Source: Pseudonocardiaceae bacterium (GTDB lineage: Bacteria > Actinomycetota > Actinomycetes > Mycobacteriales > Pseudonocardiaceae). Taken from it: a DNA stretch of 64,000 nucleotides. Position numbers and translations under genes: made by a program. Shown in pieces: positions 54,388 to 62,472 of the stretch (within the stretch, counting starts at the first letter, position 1; each line of letters opens with the position of its first letter). The DNA is taken from NCBI GenBank assembly GCA_009379815.1, contig WHSY01000012.1:1-64000 (forward strand), in the 5' to 3' direction. The notes beneath the pieces are model-generated. The model saw only the letters and a program-made list of their open reading frames with translations. It was not told the DNA's origin and did not search any database.

Positions 54388-55074
54388 GTGGCCGAGACGA
54401 CGCTGGCCGAGGCGACGGTGGCCGAGGTGATGGCCGAGCTGGCCGCGCTCGAGGACCCGAAGACCCGTGAGGTGAACGAGAAGCACGGTGACGATCACGG
54501 CGTGAACCTCAGCAAGCTGCGCGCGCTCGCGAAGCGGCTGAAGACGCAGCAGGAACTCGCGCGCCAGCTCTGGGAGACGGATGACACGGCGGCGAGATTG
54601 CTGGCGATCCTGATCTGCCGCCCGAAGGCGTTCGAGCGTGACGAGTTGGACGTCATGCTGCGCGAGACGCGCACCCCCAAGGTGCACGACTGGCTCGTGA
54701 GCTACGTGGTGAAGAAGAACCCGCACTCCGAAGAACTGCGCCTGGCCTGGTTCACGGATCCGGATCCAGCGGTCGCGAGTGCCGGCTGGGCGCTGACCAC
54801 CGAGCGGGTGGCGAAGAAACCCGAGGGCCTCGACCTCGCGGGACTGCTCGACGTCATCGAGGCGGAGATGAAGGACACCCCGGATCGCCTGCAGTGGGCG
54901 ATGAACCACTGCCTGGCCCAGATCGGGATTGAGCACGCCGAGCACCGCGCCCGCGCCATCGACATTGGCGAGCACCTGGAGGTGCTCAAGGACTACCCGA
55001 CGCCCCCGAACTGCACGTCTCCGTTCGCGCCCACCTGGATCACCGAGATGGTGCGCCGCCAGCACGATAAGTAA
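54388..55074 (+). CDS. DNA alkylation repair protein (AlkD/HEAT-like)
   Basis: 228 residues from the GTG at 54388, 5 bp after AGGAGG. Helical repeat pattern with WETDDTAARLLAILICRP, FTDPDPAVASAGWALTTERVAK, DRLQWAMNHCLAQIGI and CTSPFAPTWITEMV. The HEAT-repeat glycosylases of this family remove N3/N7-alkyl purines without base flipping. Catalytic residues cannot be mapped with certainty by eye. Monocistronic and next to tRNA-Ala. Confidence 0.8.
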   Translation: MAETTLAEATVAEVMAELAALEDPKTREVNEKHGDDHGVNLSKLRALAKRLKTQQELARQLWETDDTAARLLAILICRPKAFERDELDVMLRETRTPKVHDWLVSYVVKKNPHSEELRLAWFTDPDPAVASAGWALTTERVAKKPEGLDLAGLLDVIEAEMKDTPDRLQWAMNHCLAQIGIEHAEHRARAIDIGEHLEVLKDYPTPPNCTSPFAPTWITEMVRRQHDK

Positions 55075-55221
55075 GAGGTTCCGCCCACATGATCAACAGG
55101 GTCCCGCCAGCGCTCTCACCAGCCAAGATCACCTAGGTGCGGCTGCCGTACTAGGCAGTAACTTGGTGGTATACCCGGCCCGGGCTGCTGTGGGCGACAG
55201 CGTTACTGCTGGTCACAGTGG

Positions 55222-55294
55222 TGGAGACGAGGGGAATCGAACCCCTAACCCCCGCCTTGCAAAGGCGGTGCTCTGCCAATTGAGCTACGTCCCC
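55222..55294 (-). tRNA. tRNA-Ala (anticodon TGC)
   Basis: 73 nt on the minus strand. The acceptor GGGGACG pairs with CGTCTCC (one G-U pair), the D-arm region is TAGCTCAATTGGCAGAGCA, the anticodon arm CCGCC-TTTGCAA-GGCGG carries TGC, and the T-arm has GGTTCGATTCC. The 3' CCA is encoded (55219-55221). In many actinobacteria this gene follows tRNA-Ile(GAT) near gyrA. Confidence 0.97.
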
Positions 55295-55324
55295 GAGCCG
55301 GGCAGCGGTGCTGCGCCGGTCGTG

Positions 55325-55444
55325 TCACGCCGTCGGCGCGGTCGCCTCACGCCAGAGGTCGGCCTCGGCCTTCACGGAGCGCTGCCGGCGCAGTACGGCC
55401 ACTGCGGCGAGACCGACCAGCACGAGTGGGATGATCTTCTTCAT
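55325..55444 (-). CDS. DLW-39 family protein
   Basis: 39 residues, matching the name and length of the DLW-39 family. MKKIIPLVLVGLAAVAVLRR forms one membrane segment, followed by a short basic part and the diagnostic ADLWREAT motif. The ATG follows CTGGAGG. The gene is normally found beside tRNA-Ile/tRNA-Ala near gyrA in actinobacteria; function unknown. Confidence 0.9.
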   Translation of the reverse strand: MKKIIPLVLVGLAAVAVLRRQRSVKAEADLWREATAPTA

Positions 55445-55474
55445 GGGGTTCGCCTCCAGGCGGGGTGTGGGGTG

Positions 55475-55523
55475 TGGGCCTGGCTCGACTCGAACCGGCG
55501 ACCGTTTCGTCAGCAGCGTCGTT
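55475..55523 (-). repeat. Degenerate tRNA-Ile 3'-half copy (att-like repeat, copy 1)
   Basis: 49 bp with 41 of 49 bases identical to the copy at 55759-55807. It can be read as a decayed tRNA 3' half: T-loop GGTTCGAGT, end CCAGGCCCA, but the T-stem no longer pairs. It marks a likely older integration scar. Confidence 0.6.
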
Positions 55524-55565
55524 CCTGGTGTAGAACTGCCACGCCATAGGCGTTGAACATAGCAT

Positions 55566-55735
55566 GTGACGTGCGGCGACCCAGCGATGGTGTCGGTGGA
55601 GCCGGCTCGACGCGCACGACTGGTTGTGGTGGGCTTCGCGGCCGGGGTGGCTTCACCGGGCTGCTGCTGGGCTCGGTCAGCCGCGCCCTGGTCCATCATT
55701 CGCCGTGCCCGGTCGCCGTCGTGCATGGATCGTGA
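55566..55735 (+). pseudogene. C-terminal remnant of a universal stress protein (UspA family)
   Basis: ARLVVVG is followed, after a frameshift of one base, by [19 protein letters not shown] and [13 protein letters not shown] up to the TGA at 55733-55735, the ATP-binding C-terminus of UspA proteins. The N-terminal two thirds are missing. It lies exactly between the two tRNA-like repeats. Confidence 0.7.
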
Positions 55736-55758
55736 GCGATCCGGCCTGCCACCGCTGG

Positions 55759-55807
55759 TGGGCCTAGCTGGACTTGAACCAGCGACCTCTTCGTTATCAG
55801 CGTCGTT
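55759..55807 (-). repeat. tRNA-Ile(GAT) 3' half: attachment-site duplicate (copy 2)
   Basis: Read from the minus strand, the segment holds the anticodon loop CTGATAA, CGAAG, a paired T-arm (GCTGG-TTCAAGT-CCAGC) and the acceptor end TAGGCCCA of tRNA-Ile. The 5' side (CGACG) cannot pair with CGAAG, and the D-arm is absent, so this is a 3'-half copy, the typical attL left by integration of an AICE or phage into a tRNA gene. Confidence 0.75.
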
Positions 55808-56481
55808 ATGTCCGGATGAGCAGGGCCTACAGGTTGTGGCTACCCAGTCTACCCACGCGGTATGGGGCGAGCTTCACCGGTGTCTGGCGTCTGCTATTGG
55901 CCGGAACGTTCCCGCAATGTTCCCTCGCCGGTTGCCGCTGCAACGCTGGTAAGGCCGGAGGGCATCCCGTCGCGTCGGCGGGCTCGTCCCGGAGCAGACC
56001 AGGGGCCGGTGGCCAGGTGGAGCACCCGACTGTCTGACCGACCTGGACGCCGGCCCCTGGTCTGCTACGCCTTCGGCGCCGATGCGTCGGGGTGCCCGCC
56101 CCTGGTGACATGCTCTGCCCTGCTGCTCCTTCGGGCCATCCCGGAGCGGAGGCCGGGTCCAGGGCAGCGCCCTGGCCGCCGGAGGCCTCGTCCGCATGTC
56201 CCGCGGCCCCCAGCGATCACTTTCGTCCCTGCCTGGCCTTGCCCCTCTCGCGTAGCCGCCCGGTCGCCCGGAGGCCGAAGGCCGGAAGGGCGGCCGGTTG
56301 CGGCCGCGTCCGGGCCGTCAGGCCCGGCTTGAAGACGTACTGAAAGTCCTCACCGGAAGATGAAAGGGTATATGTCCGGTCCCGGTAGATGCTTGACGTT
56401 GCTGTCCCAGCTGATGCTTGACTTCGGGCCTGATCGGCTCTTCCTTCGCTGTCCTGGGTGGACGGTGAGCGGAGGCCGGGA
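55808..56481. other. Gene-poor left arm of the element with one large hairpin
   Basis: No convincing coding frame. A perfect 16-bp inverted repeat (55994-56009 with 56050-56065), extended after a 3-nt interior loop by a further 6-bp stem (56013-56018 with 56041-56046), is the main structure. The rest is very GC-rich without recognised motifs, and the overlapping frames on both strands look like noise. Confidence 0.6.
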
Positions 56482-56559
56482 ATGGCTCTGGTGGACATGT
56501 CGGTTGTCGAGCAGCGGTACCGCGCCGTCCTGGCTGTGATCGTGGTGGCCGCGCAGTGA
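56482..56559 (+). pseudogene. IS481-family transposase, N-terminal remnant
   Basis: An ATG at 56482 begins MALVDMSVVEQRYRAVLAV, the N-terminal helix of IS481-type transposases, which normally goes on into an HTH (VTEVA..FGVSRQ). Here the frame ends at a TGA after 25 codons, exactly where the oppositely oriented IS1380 remnant begins. The insertion or deletion that joined them is at about 56553. Confidence 0.6.
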
Positions 56560-57000
56560 ACCTGCGCGCCAGCCCGGCCGCGGTCGTCGAGCCCAACCCG
56601 GCCACCGGCGCGAGCACCTGCCCAGCCGCATCGGCGCGCTGGCGGTCCAGCCCCACCAAGAAGTCCTCTCCGGCCAGCTGCACCGCCGCCATCCGGACCA
56701 GCAACTGCCCGCCACTCAACCCACGGTCACGGGACTTGATCGGCCCGACCGCAGCATCCAACACCTTGATCATGTTCAACCGGTCGACCAGCTCGGTCAC
56801 CGCCGCCATTCCCGACACCGGGGTCAACGTCGCATCCGGCGCGCCGATGCACACCCACCGCCGCAACCGACGAATCTCGCGTACCCTGCCCACCAGATGG
56901 GTGTCCTTCCAACCTCGAGATCGTGGCCTCGTAACCGCCATCATCGCAGGTCAACAGGACACCCATCGTCATCTCAAAGCTACTCGCGGATCCGGGTTCA
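56555..57000 (-). pseudogene. IS1380-family transposase, 5' fragment with left terminus (copy A)
   Basis: On the minus strand, TPVSGMAAVTELVDRLNMIK, AVGPIKSRDRGLSGGQLLV, QLAGEDFLVGLDRQRADAAG and TTAAGLARRFT match the first 90 or so residues of IS1380 transposases. The frame then breaks. The leader (56877-57000), ending at CTACTCGCGGATCC, is shared with copy B at 57987-58123. The DDE catalytic part is lost. Confidence 0.75.
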
Positions 57001-57062
57001 GCGACCGCGGAAGCTACTCGCCGGCTATTTTGCACTTCGGGTCAGCTTCGGGAGTTCCGGGC

Positions 57063-57746
57063 CTACTTCGGTTGCTGGCTCGGCAGCTTCGGGGTCTTAC
57101 CGAATTTACCGAAGATCTCGAAACCGGGCATCGACAAGCCCTGCTGTCCGTAAAGCAGCGACGCGAGCGCCACGCTGCACCACGGTGCGAACGCACCCAC
57201 CAGACGTAAGGGCGCGGTGTCGTTGAAGTACAGCTCGAACTGCCACGCCTCCGGCGCCGGCCGCAGCTCGACCACACCGCCGAGCCAGAAGATCACCCAG
57301 CCGTGGTGGTCGCACAGCAGACGTCGGTCCGTCATGATTGTGCGCACGATGCCGAGGTGCTGCCAGCGCGGCGTGGCCTGCTCGTTCGCCCACTGCGCCC
57401 ACATCTTGTTGTTCGCACGGATCCGCCGGTTCTGCAGCGCCCGGATGATCGTGGTGGGTCCCAGCCCGAGCATGCCGATCCCGTACTTGCGCCGTGCCTG
57501 CACCGGCGCGGTCGCGTTCCTGCCGATGCGGCGCTCGAACCCTAGCTCGGTTTCGATCAGCACCTGCTCGCCCTCCTCGAGGCGAACTGTGGTGGGTCCC
57601 GCCGACGGGATCGCGCCGCCCTCGGCGAGCACGGAGTAGAGAGCGTGGGCACGTTCCCAGCCTGTGTCGAAGATAACCCTTCGGTCAGCCACCAGCTCAC
57701 TCTGGCGAGGGCGGAACACGGTGTCAACAAACAAGCCCGTGCACAT
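57063..57746 (-). CDS. Hypothetical protein between the two IS1380 remnants
   Basis: 227 residues from the ATG at 57746; a GTG at 57716 is an alternative start. No signal peptide or clear membrane segment. Notable features are VRLEEGEQVLIETELGFERRI, TTIIRALQNRRIRANNKMWAQWANEQA, and a Trp/Phe-rich middle (WVIFWLGGVVELRPAPEAWQFELYF). The frame continues openly upstream but runs into IS sequence. No family recognised; it may be element cargo. Confidence 0.5.
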   Translation of the reverse strand: MCTGLFVDTVFRPRQSELVADRRVIFDTGWERAHALYSVLAEGGAIPSAGPTTVRLEEGEQVLIETELGFERRIGRNATAPVQARRKYGIGMLGLGPTTIIRALQNRRIRANNKMWAQWANEQATPRWQHLGIVRTIMTDRRLLCDHHGWVIFWLGGVVELRPAPEAWQFELYFNDTAPLRLVGAFAPWCSVALASLLYGQQGLSMPGFEIFGKFGKTPKLPSQQPK

Positions 57747-57799
57747 CCTGGCTACCTTCGTCGAGTTCGAAGTCGACCTCGTGCACATGCGCACCCGCG

Positions 57800-58123
57800 G
57801 AGGCGCCACAGCGGTGCTATGCGTTTGGCGCCGATGGCGAACTCCACATCGGCGAAGTGCGCGGCTCGGGCAAGTTGCCCGGCGAAGTAGCCAGCGTCGG
57901 CGCGTAGCCGGATCCGCCCGGCACGTGCCGCCGACGGGAGGGCGGACAGCGCCCGCCACCCGCCGCACCTCGCCGGCCAGCCCGATCTCACGTACTCTGC
58001 CCACCCGATAGGTGTCCTTCCAACCTCGCTGATCGTGCCTTCGCAAACACCATCATCGCAGGTCAAAGGGCACCGATGGTCATTTCCACGCCCGCGCAGG
58101 ACCACCTACTCGCGGATTCGAGT
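57800..58123 (-). pseudogene. IS1380-family transposase remnant (copy B), leader joined to an internal fragment
   Basis: The leader 57987-58123 matches copy A (GWKDT..VGRVREI) and ends in CTACTCGCGGATTCG. The transposase then resumes, in another frame, at RIRLRADAGYFAGQLARAAH and FAIGAKRIAPLWRL (57800-57940), the middle of the family. The part between is deleted, and the end is missing. Confidence 0.7.
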
Positions 58124-59160
58124 CAGTCCTGTTCGTTGATGTAGGCCATCATGATCGTCATGACGTCGTCAGCCGCGTGGTCCATCCGGTAGACGCTGTC
58201 GAGCTGGAGTAACTCGCCCTTGCGCACGGTGCCGAGGTTCTGACCCGTGCAGAGCCTCATCGATTCGATGTGGCCCATGTAGGCCGGGTCGGTGCCGTAG
58301 CCGGCCTCCGAGGTGCACATGTGCTGCCCGATGCTGGCGTTCGACAGCGCGAGCGACTGGCCACCGTCGTGCAGGTGCCCACCGGCCGCCTTCACCGTGC
58401 CCGAGAGCGTGGACTGCCAGCGCCAGGTCGTCGTCGAGGTGCCAGCGGGCACGCTGTGCTGGGAGTCCCCAGTGCAGTTCGCCGCGTCCAGCCAGACCGG
58501 GGTAACCTCCTCCATCCCGGGGGTGCTTGCCGGGACGTGTCTGATAGTGGCCTCAAGGAACACGGTCTGCGGCTCAGGCTTCATGTTCATCAGCTCGACG
58601 ACGGCCCAGGTCATTGGCGCCTGGCCCAGCTTAACGCCGTATCCGTCTGGCAGTTTCCCACCGGTCCGCTCGTTGCCGGATGCGAAGAGCCGCCTGCCGG
58701 TGAGCTCGTAGAAGGTACGACTGTCGCCGCAGGTGACGTCCTCTTTGGAACGATCGAACAGCACCGAGTGGTGCAGCATGACGCCGGTGTCGTAGTTCGC
58801 CGAGGAACCGTGCGAATAGGTCAAATCCGGCTTGATGCTGGTGACGTAGCAGTTTGCGCACGGCGGCATCACCGGCCCGGCGACTGTGGTGTGGGTCCCG
58901 TTGCTGTGCTCTCCGCTCCCATGATCGGAATGCGGCTGCGCGATGATCGGTCCCATCTGAACGGTGCTCTCGGTCGCCCCGTTCGGCAGCTGCCGCTGCT
59001 CGACGATCCTGGCCGCCGGTGCGGGCTCGGGCAGTGCCGACTCGGTGTCGGGTACCACCCCGGTGGACTCCGCGTTCGCGGTCGCACCCGGTGTGACCAG
59101 CACCGCCGCGCCTACGATCAGCGCGCCCGCTGCCACCATCAGTCGCGAGACTCGCCTCAT
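58123..59160 (-). CDS. Secreted SURNod19-like / PHM-like putative copper protein
   Basis: 345 residues with a signal peptide (about residues 1-30, MRRVSRLMVAAGALIV...ATANAES). A His-rich linker lies at 77-90. Candidate copper ligands are a His pair, MLHHSVLF (130-131), an HxH in AGGHLHDGG (262-264) and late methionines (DDVMTIMMAY). LFASGNERT, LPDGYG and VTPVWLDAANC recall the plant/fungal stress-upregulated Nod19 (SURNod19) family, which shares the fold of peptidylglycine monooxygenase. Enzyme activity is inference. It is cargo of the integrative element, on the minus strand. Confidence 0.65.
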   Translation of the reverse strand: MRRVSRLMVAAGALIVGAAVLVTPGATANAESTGVVPDTESALPEPAPAARIVEQRQLPNGATESTVQMGPIIAQPHSDHGSGEHSNGTHTTVAGPVMPPCANCYVTSIKPDLTYSHGSSANYDTGVMLHHSVLFDRSKEDVTCGDSRTFYELTGRRLFASGNERTGGKLPDGYGVKLGQAPMTWAVVELMNMKPEPQTVFLEATIRHVPASTPGMEEVTPVWLDAANCTGDSQHSVPAGTSTTTWRWQSTLSGTVKAAGGHLHDGGQSLALSNASIGQHMCTSEAGYGTDPAYMGHIESMRLCTGQNLGTVRKGELLQLDSVYRMDHAADDVMTIMMAYINEQD

Positions 59161-59376
59161 TGGACGACTCCCTTCGTCCCAGTCAATCTACCCAGAACAA
59201 CGCAACCACCGCCACAGAGTGACGGCGCCCGTGCGCGGGAGAGCGCTGCACGCGACATCCCGAGACGTCACGTCGCCAACGCTACAGCGATGCGCTCAGC
59301 CACGCCTCGTGTATGACCGACTCATGGACCAGCAGGGGGAGGTCAGCGAAGCAGACTGAGTTGTAATTGCTGGCGC

Positions 59377-60636
59377 TCATGCTGACTGTCGTGTGGCCGT
59401 GATCAGTGCATGATGAAAGTCCATTGCGCTTGATGTGTTTGGGAACCGATCCTGTAATGCTCGATCTAGTTCGGAGCCGACCATTAACAGTGAAGGCTGC
59501 GAGCGGCGTCCAATTGTCAAAGCTTGTTTCCCGTAGGACATTGCCTTATCAAGTTCACCTTGGCGAGCAGCTATTACTCCAAGGGTGATCTCGGCTTCGG
59601 CTTTGCGCATCGGAGAGAGGTCGGTGCCATCGTGTGCGGTCGTCTTGCGGATGATTTCACGGGCATGCATCTCGGCCAGGTCGTCGTCACCGATGAGCCG
59701 GTAGCAGTCCATGGCGTAGAAGTCGAACTTGTCCGGGTCAACGACGAAGTGGTTGTCGGGTCGCTCCGGATAGGGCAGTGAGTCGAGGAGTGTCCGCCCT
59801 TTCTCCAGGGCCTTGACGACGTTGCGCTGGTTACCGGTGCGCGCCCAGGCTTTCGCTTCCTGCGCGAGAAGTTGGACGGATACGGACCGGCCGGGCGCTG
59901 CGTCTTGCCCAGCTTGTGCGGCGTGAATGACTTCAGGGTAGCGGCCACCGGTGATGGCGAACCAGGAGCGCAGTTCGTGTGCCCAGCCGACCAAGGACGG
60001 GTTGCGGGCGTCCTCGCCGAGCCGAAGGGCGCCTGTACGGGTCGCCTCGGCCTGCCGGCCCTGGCCGGTGTCGTGCTCGAGACAGCCGACAAGGAGGGTG
60101 AGCCAGCCGGCAGCGTCGAGTACGTCGTGGTGCTGGCTCAGTGTGAGACGCTCGTCGAGGAGTTGCGTGATTTGCGACAGCCACCGGCGGCTCTCTCCGA
60201 TTAGCTCTGCTGCGTCACGCGAGGCGTACTCGCAGCACAACTGCTCAACAGTCAAGGCCAGGGCGTCGAGCGTGGTGTTGTCGACGGAGGGCCGGCGGAT
60301 GCGTTGAACGAGCTCGTGGGTGTCCATGCCGCTCCGGCTCAGCAGCAGCTCGTCATGGGTACCGGCACGTCGTGGTGGCCGTGGGCCAGGGAAGAGCGAT
60401 TCGACCACAGTGCCCAAGGTCGCCGCGATCAGCGGCCGATAAAACTCGTCTGGCTTGGTCCGGCCGCGTTCCCACCGTTTCCACTGATCGAGAAGACCGT
60501 CCGGTAGCGGAACATCAGAGAACGTCCTGAGAGCCGCGACAGCATCGCCCTGAGACCATCCGCGTACTGCGCGCTCACGCCGTAACCGTTTCGCCCATTC
60601 GGGACGGTCCGTGTCGTCCTCATCCACAGCCCCCAT
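59377..60636 (-). CDS. XRE-family regulator with TPR-like C-terminal domain
   Basis: 419 residues. The N-terminal HTH (EWAKRLRRERAVRGWSQGDAVAALRT, then LLDQWKRWERGRTKP) is typical of large actinobacterial XRE regulators. The rest is helical with TPR-like repeats (e.g. LGVIAARQGELDKAMSYGKQAL) and probably senses a peptide or protein. It is divergent from the element's plus-strand module across 139 bp that hold repeated half-sites, so it likely controls transfer genes. Confidence 0.8.
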   Translation of the reverse strand: MGAVDEDDTDRPEWAKRLRRERAVRGWSQGDAVAALRTFSDVPLPDGLLDQWKRWERGRTKPDEFYRPLIAATLGTVVESLFPGPRPPRRAGTHDELLLSRSGMDTHELVQRIRRPSVDNTTLDALALTVEQLCCEYASRDAAELIGESRRWLSQITQLLDERLTLSQHHDVLDAAGWLTLLVGCLEHDTGQGRQAEATRTGALRLGEDARNPSLVGWAHELRSWFAITGGRYPEVIHAAQAGQDAAPGRSVSVQLLAQEAKAWARTGNQRNVVKALEKGRTLLDSLPYPERPDNHFVVDPDKFDFYAMDCYRLIGDDDLAEMHAREIIRKTTAHDGTDLSPMRKAEAEITLGVIAARQGELDKAMSYGKQALTIGRRSQPSLLMVGSELDRALQDRFPNTSSAMDFHHALITATRQSA

Positions 60637-60651
60637 CGTACCGGAAGGGCT

Positions 60652-60755
60652 GGGGGCAAGCCTGCCCCCAATAGTTGCCCCCTTCTGTGCCTCCTGTGCT
60701 CCGGATCACAGCCGCTCATAGTGGTGGTGCACCCGCCGGGGTGCGGATCACCACT
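60652..60755. promoter_or_regulatory. Divergent control region of the element: repeated half-sites and leader hairpin
   Basis: The octamer TTGCCCCC or its near copy occurs three times: inverted at 60652-60659, CTGCCCCC at 60662-60669 and TTGCCCCC at 60675-60682. A nested hairpin follows, an outer AGTGGTG/CACCACT stem (60720-60726 with 60749-60755) and an inner GCACC/GGTGC stem. It ends 20 bp before the ATG at 60776. Probable operator for the XRE regulator. Confidence 0.5.
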
Positions 60756-60775
60756 CCGAGAACAGGAGACATGTC

Positions 60776-61138
60776 ATGAAGAAGTTGCTGCTGGACACGT
60801 CGATCGTGACGCTGACCGTCGGTCGTGGGTGGATGCCCAAGACGATGCCGGATGGCGAGCAGAAGACGGAGAGGGGCACGGGGCGGCCGTTGCACACCGT
60901 CCAACTCATCGCTGACAGCGGGGATGAGACCGAAGACGCTGCGATGTTCCTTGTCACCGTGCCGATCGAGAATCCGCCAAAGTTGACCAAGGGCACCGTG
61001 GTTGAGGTCGAGGGCCTCGAAGCGATTCCGTGGGTGAACCGGGCTGGTTCTGCGCAGGTCGCATTCCGCGCTACCTCTGTCAAGACCGTCTCGTCTGCGA
61101 AGCCGTCGAGTGCGTCGTCTACATCGTCTGGAGCGTGA
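60776..61138 (+). CDS. Conserved small protein of the AICE module
   Basis: 120 residues behind CAGGAGAC. A beta-rich pattern, FLVTVPIENPPKLTKGTVVEVEGL, then AQVAFRATSV and a Ser-rich tail, suggests an OB-like or single-strand-binding fold. Similar short genes occur upstream of the translocase in pSAM2-like elements. First gene of the plus-strand module. Confidence 0.6.
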   Translation: MKKLLLDTSIVTLTVGRGWMPKTMPDGEQKTERGTGRPLHTVQLIADSGDETEDAAMFLVTVPIENPPKLTKGTVVEVEGLEAIPWVNRAGSAQVAFRATSVKTVSSAKPSSASSTSSGA

Positions 61139-61185
61139 TCGACGGATACGCCAGACAAGCACGAGCAGGAAGGAACCAACACGTC

Positions 61186-61530
61186 ATGACTGCTACAGCT
61201 GGTCGCAGCGGGTCGCTGATATCGACTCCGACTGTGCCGACCGCGCAGGAACCGAGCACGGGCCGTGGGGACCTCGGCAAGGTCCACGAAGCCATCGCGC
61301 ACTCGCTGGCCCGAGTGGTGACCGAGTCCGGTCACTACGGCGTGATGCACGTCCACGACTGGATCGAGGCGGTCAATTTCGCCAAGGAACTGCCGGGACC
61401 ACGCAGCGAACTGCGATATGCCCAGGAGTGCCTGGAAATCTCGCTGCAGTACCTGCATATGCTGCGCAACGAGGTCGACCACCAGGCCGACGTGGTGGCA
61501 CCGAAGACCGATCCGGAACCTCCGTGGTGA
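61186..61530 (+). CDS. Conserved hypothetical protein of the AICE module
   Basis: 114 residues from the ATG at 61186 behind GCAGGAAGGA. A disordered Ser/Thr/Pro N-terminus precedes a helical part (DLGKVHEAIAHSLARVVTESG and LRYAQECLEISLQYLHMLRNEVDHQ). Its function is unknown; the position, 47 bp after the previous gene, supports a shared transcript. Confidence 0.6.
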   Translation: MTATAGRSGSLISTPTVPTAQEPSTGRGDLGKVHEAIAHSLARVVTESGHYGVMHVHDWIEAVNFAKELPGPRSELRYAQECLEISLQYLHMLRNEVDHQADVVAPKTDPEPPW

Positions 61531-61662
61531 GCCATCACCACCTGACGTGAACGGCGGTCACGGGACCGGGCAGGAATCTTGCCGGATCTCACTCCCGGCC
61601 CGTGGCCACCTTCACCAACCAACCCCGCCATCACCTGATTGAAAGGAACTTGGGGGTTCGTC

Positions 61663-62472
61663 GTGTCCAAGAAGTCTACCAAGACCACCGCACGCCGGTC
61701 GGCACAGACCGGCACCTTCGAGATCATCCACCGCGCCGAACAGTCCTTGCCGCTGCGCATCCTCGCCGGCCTGGTCCGGCTGCGCGCCGAACTGGCCCTG
61801 TTCACCACCGTTGTCGTGGCCTGGGCGCTGCTCGATGCCTACGTGACTCCGGGCCTGGGCGCTTGGGTGGTCCTCGGCGGCCTGGTGCTCGCCGTCGCCG
61901 CGATCCCGCACACCCGCCGGTATGCCATGCGCCGGTTCTGGTCGATCTACACCCGCCACCGCGTGCGGGCCTGCCTGGTCAATTCCCGGGTGACGACCCA
62001 CGAGGGTCAGGTACCCCGCCTGCTATGGGCCCGACCGATCCCGGTCGGCGTCCGGGTGTGGGTGCTGCTGCGAGCCGGGCTGGCCGGCCGCCACATCGAA
62101 CACGTCACCGACGAAATCGCCGCAGCCTGTCTGGCCCGCGAAGCCAGAGTGCACATCCACGACCGCTGGACCGCATTCGTCCGCATCGACGTGGTCCGCC
62201 ACGACCCACTGTCCGGCAAGGCCGACGTCGCCTCGGACCTGCTGACCGGCCGCGACACCGCCACCGATTCCGGAGCGGACGTGATCCCACTGCCGGACCG
62301 CACCACTGTCACCCCCGAACCCAACACCACGGGAACGGGCGGTGCACCCACCACTGATGCTCCCGCCACCCGGCGGGCCAAGACCAGGACCACCACCCCC
62401 ACCACTACCGCCGAATCTGACGGGTCAGTGGCCATGGGCCGGTCCGGAGAGGACGTATCCGACTATGTCTGA
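61663..62472 (+). CDS. Membrane protein adjacent to the FtsK-type translocase
   Basis: 269 residues from the GTG at 61663; a TTG at 61639 is the longer alternative. Two hydrophobic segments (ALFTTVVVAWALLDAYV and AWVVLGGLVLAVAAI) lie in the first third. The rest is a cytoplasmic basic region and a Thr/Pro-rich linker. Membrane partners of this kind (Spd-like) accompany TraB translocases. Its stop lies 8 bp inside the next gene. Confidence 0.65.
   Translation: MSKKSTKTTARRSAQTGTFEIIHRAEQSLPLRILAGLVRLRAELALFTTVVVAWALLDAYVTPGLGAWVVLGGLVLAVAAIPHTRRYAMRRFWSIYTRHRVRACLVNSRVTTHEGQVPRLLWARPIPVGVRVWVLLRAGLAGRHIEHVTDEIAAACLAREARVHIHDRWTAFVRIDVVRHDPLSGKADVASDLLTGRDTATDSGADVIPLPDRTTVTPEPNTTGTGGAPTTDAPATRRAKTRTTTPTTTAESDGSVAMGRSGEDVSDYV

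Noticed and set aside
55475-55523. A functional tRNA gene on the minus strand
   Set aside because: Only the 3' half is present and the T-stem does not pair; no D-arm or acceptor 5' strand.
55862-56332. Overlapping frames of about 80-156 codons on both strands in the element's left arm
   Set aside because: Pro/Arg-rich, no ribosome sites, no motifs and equal openness of several frames; treated as noncoding.
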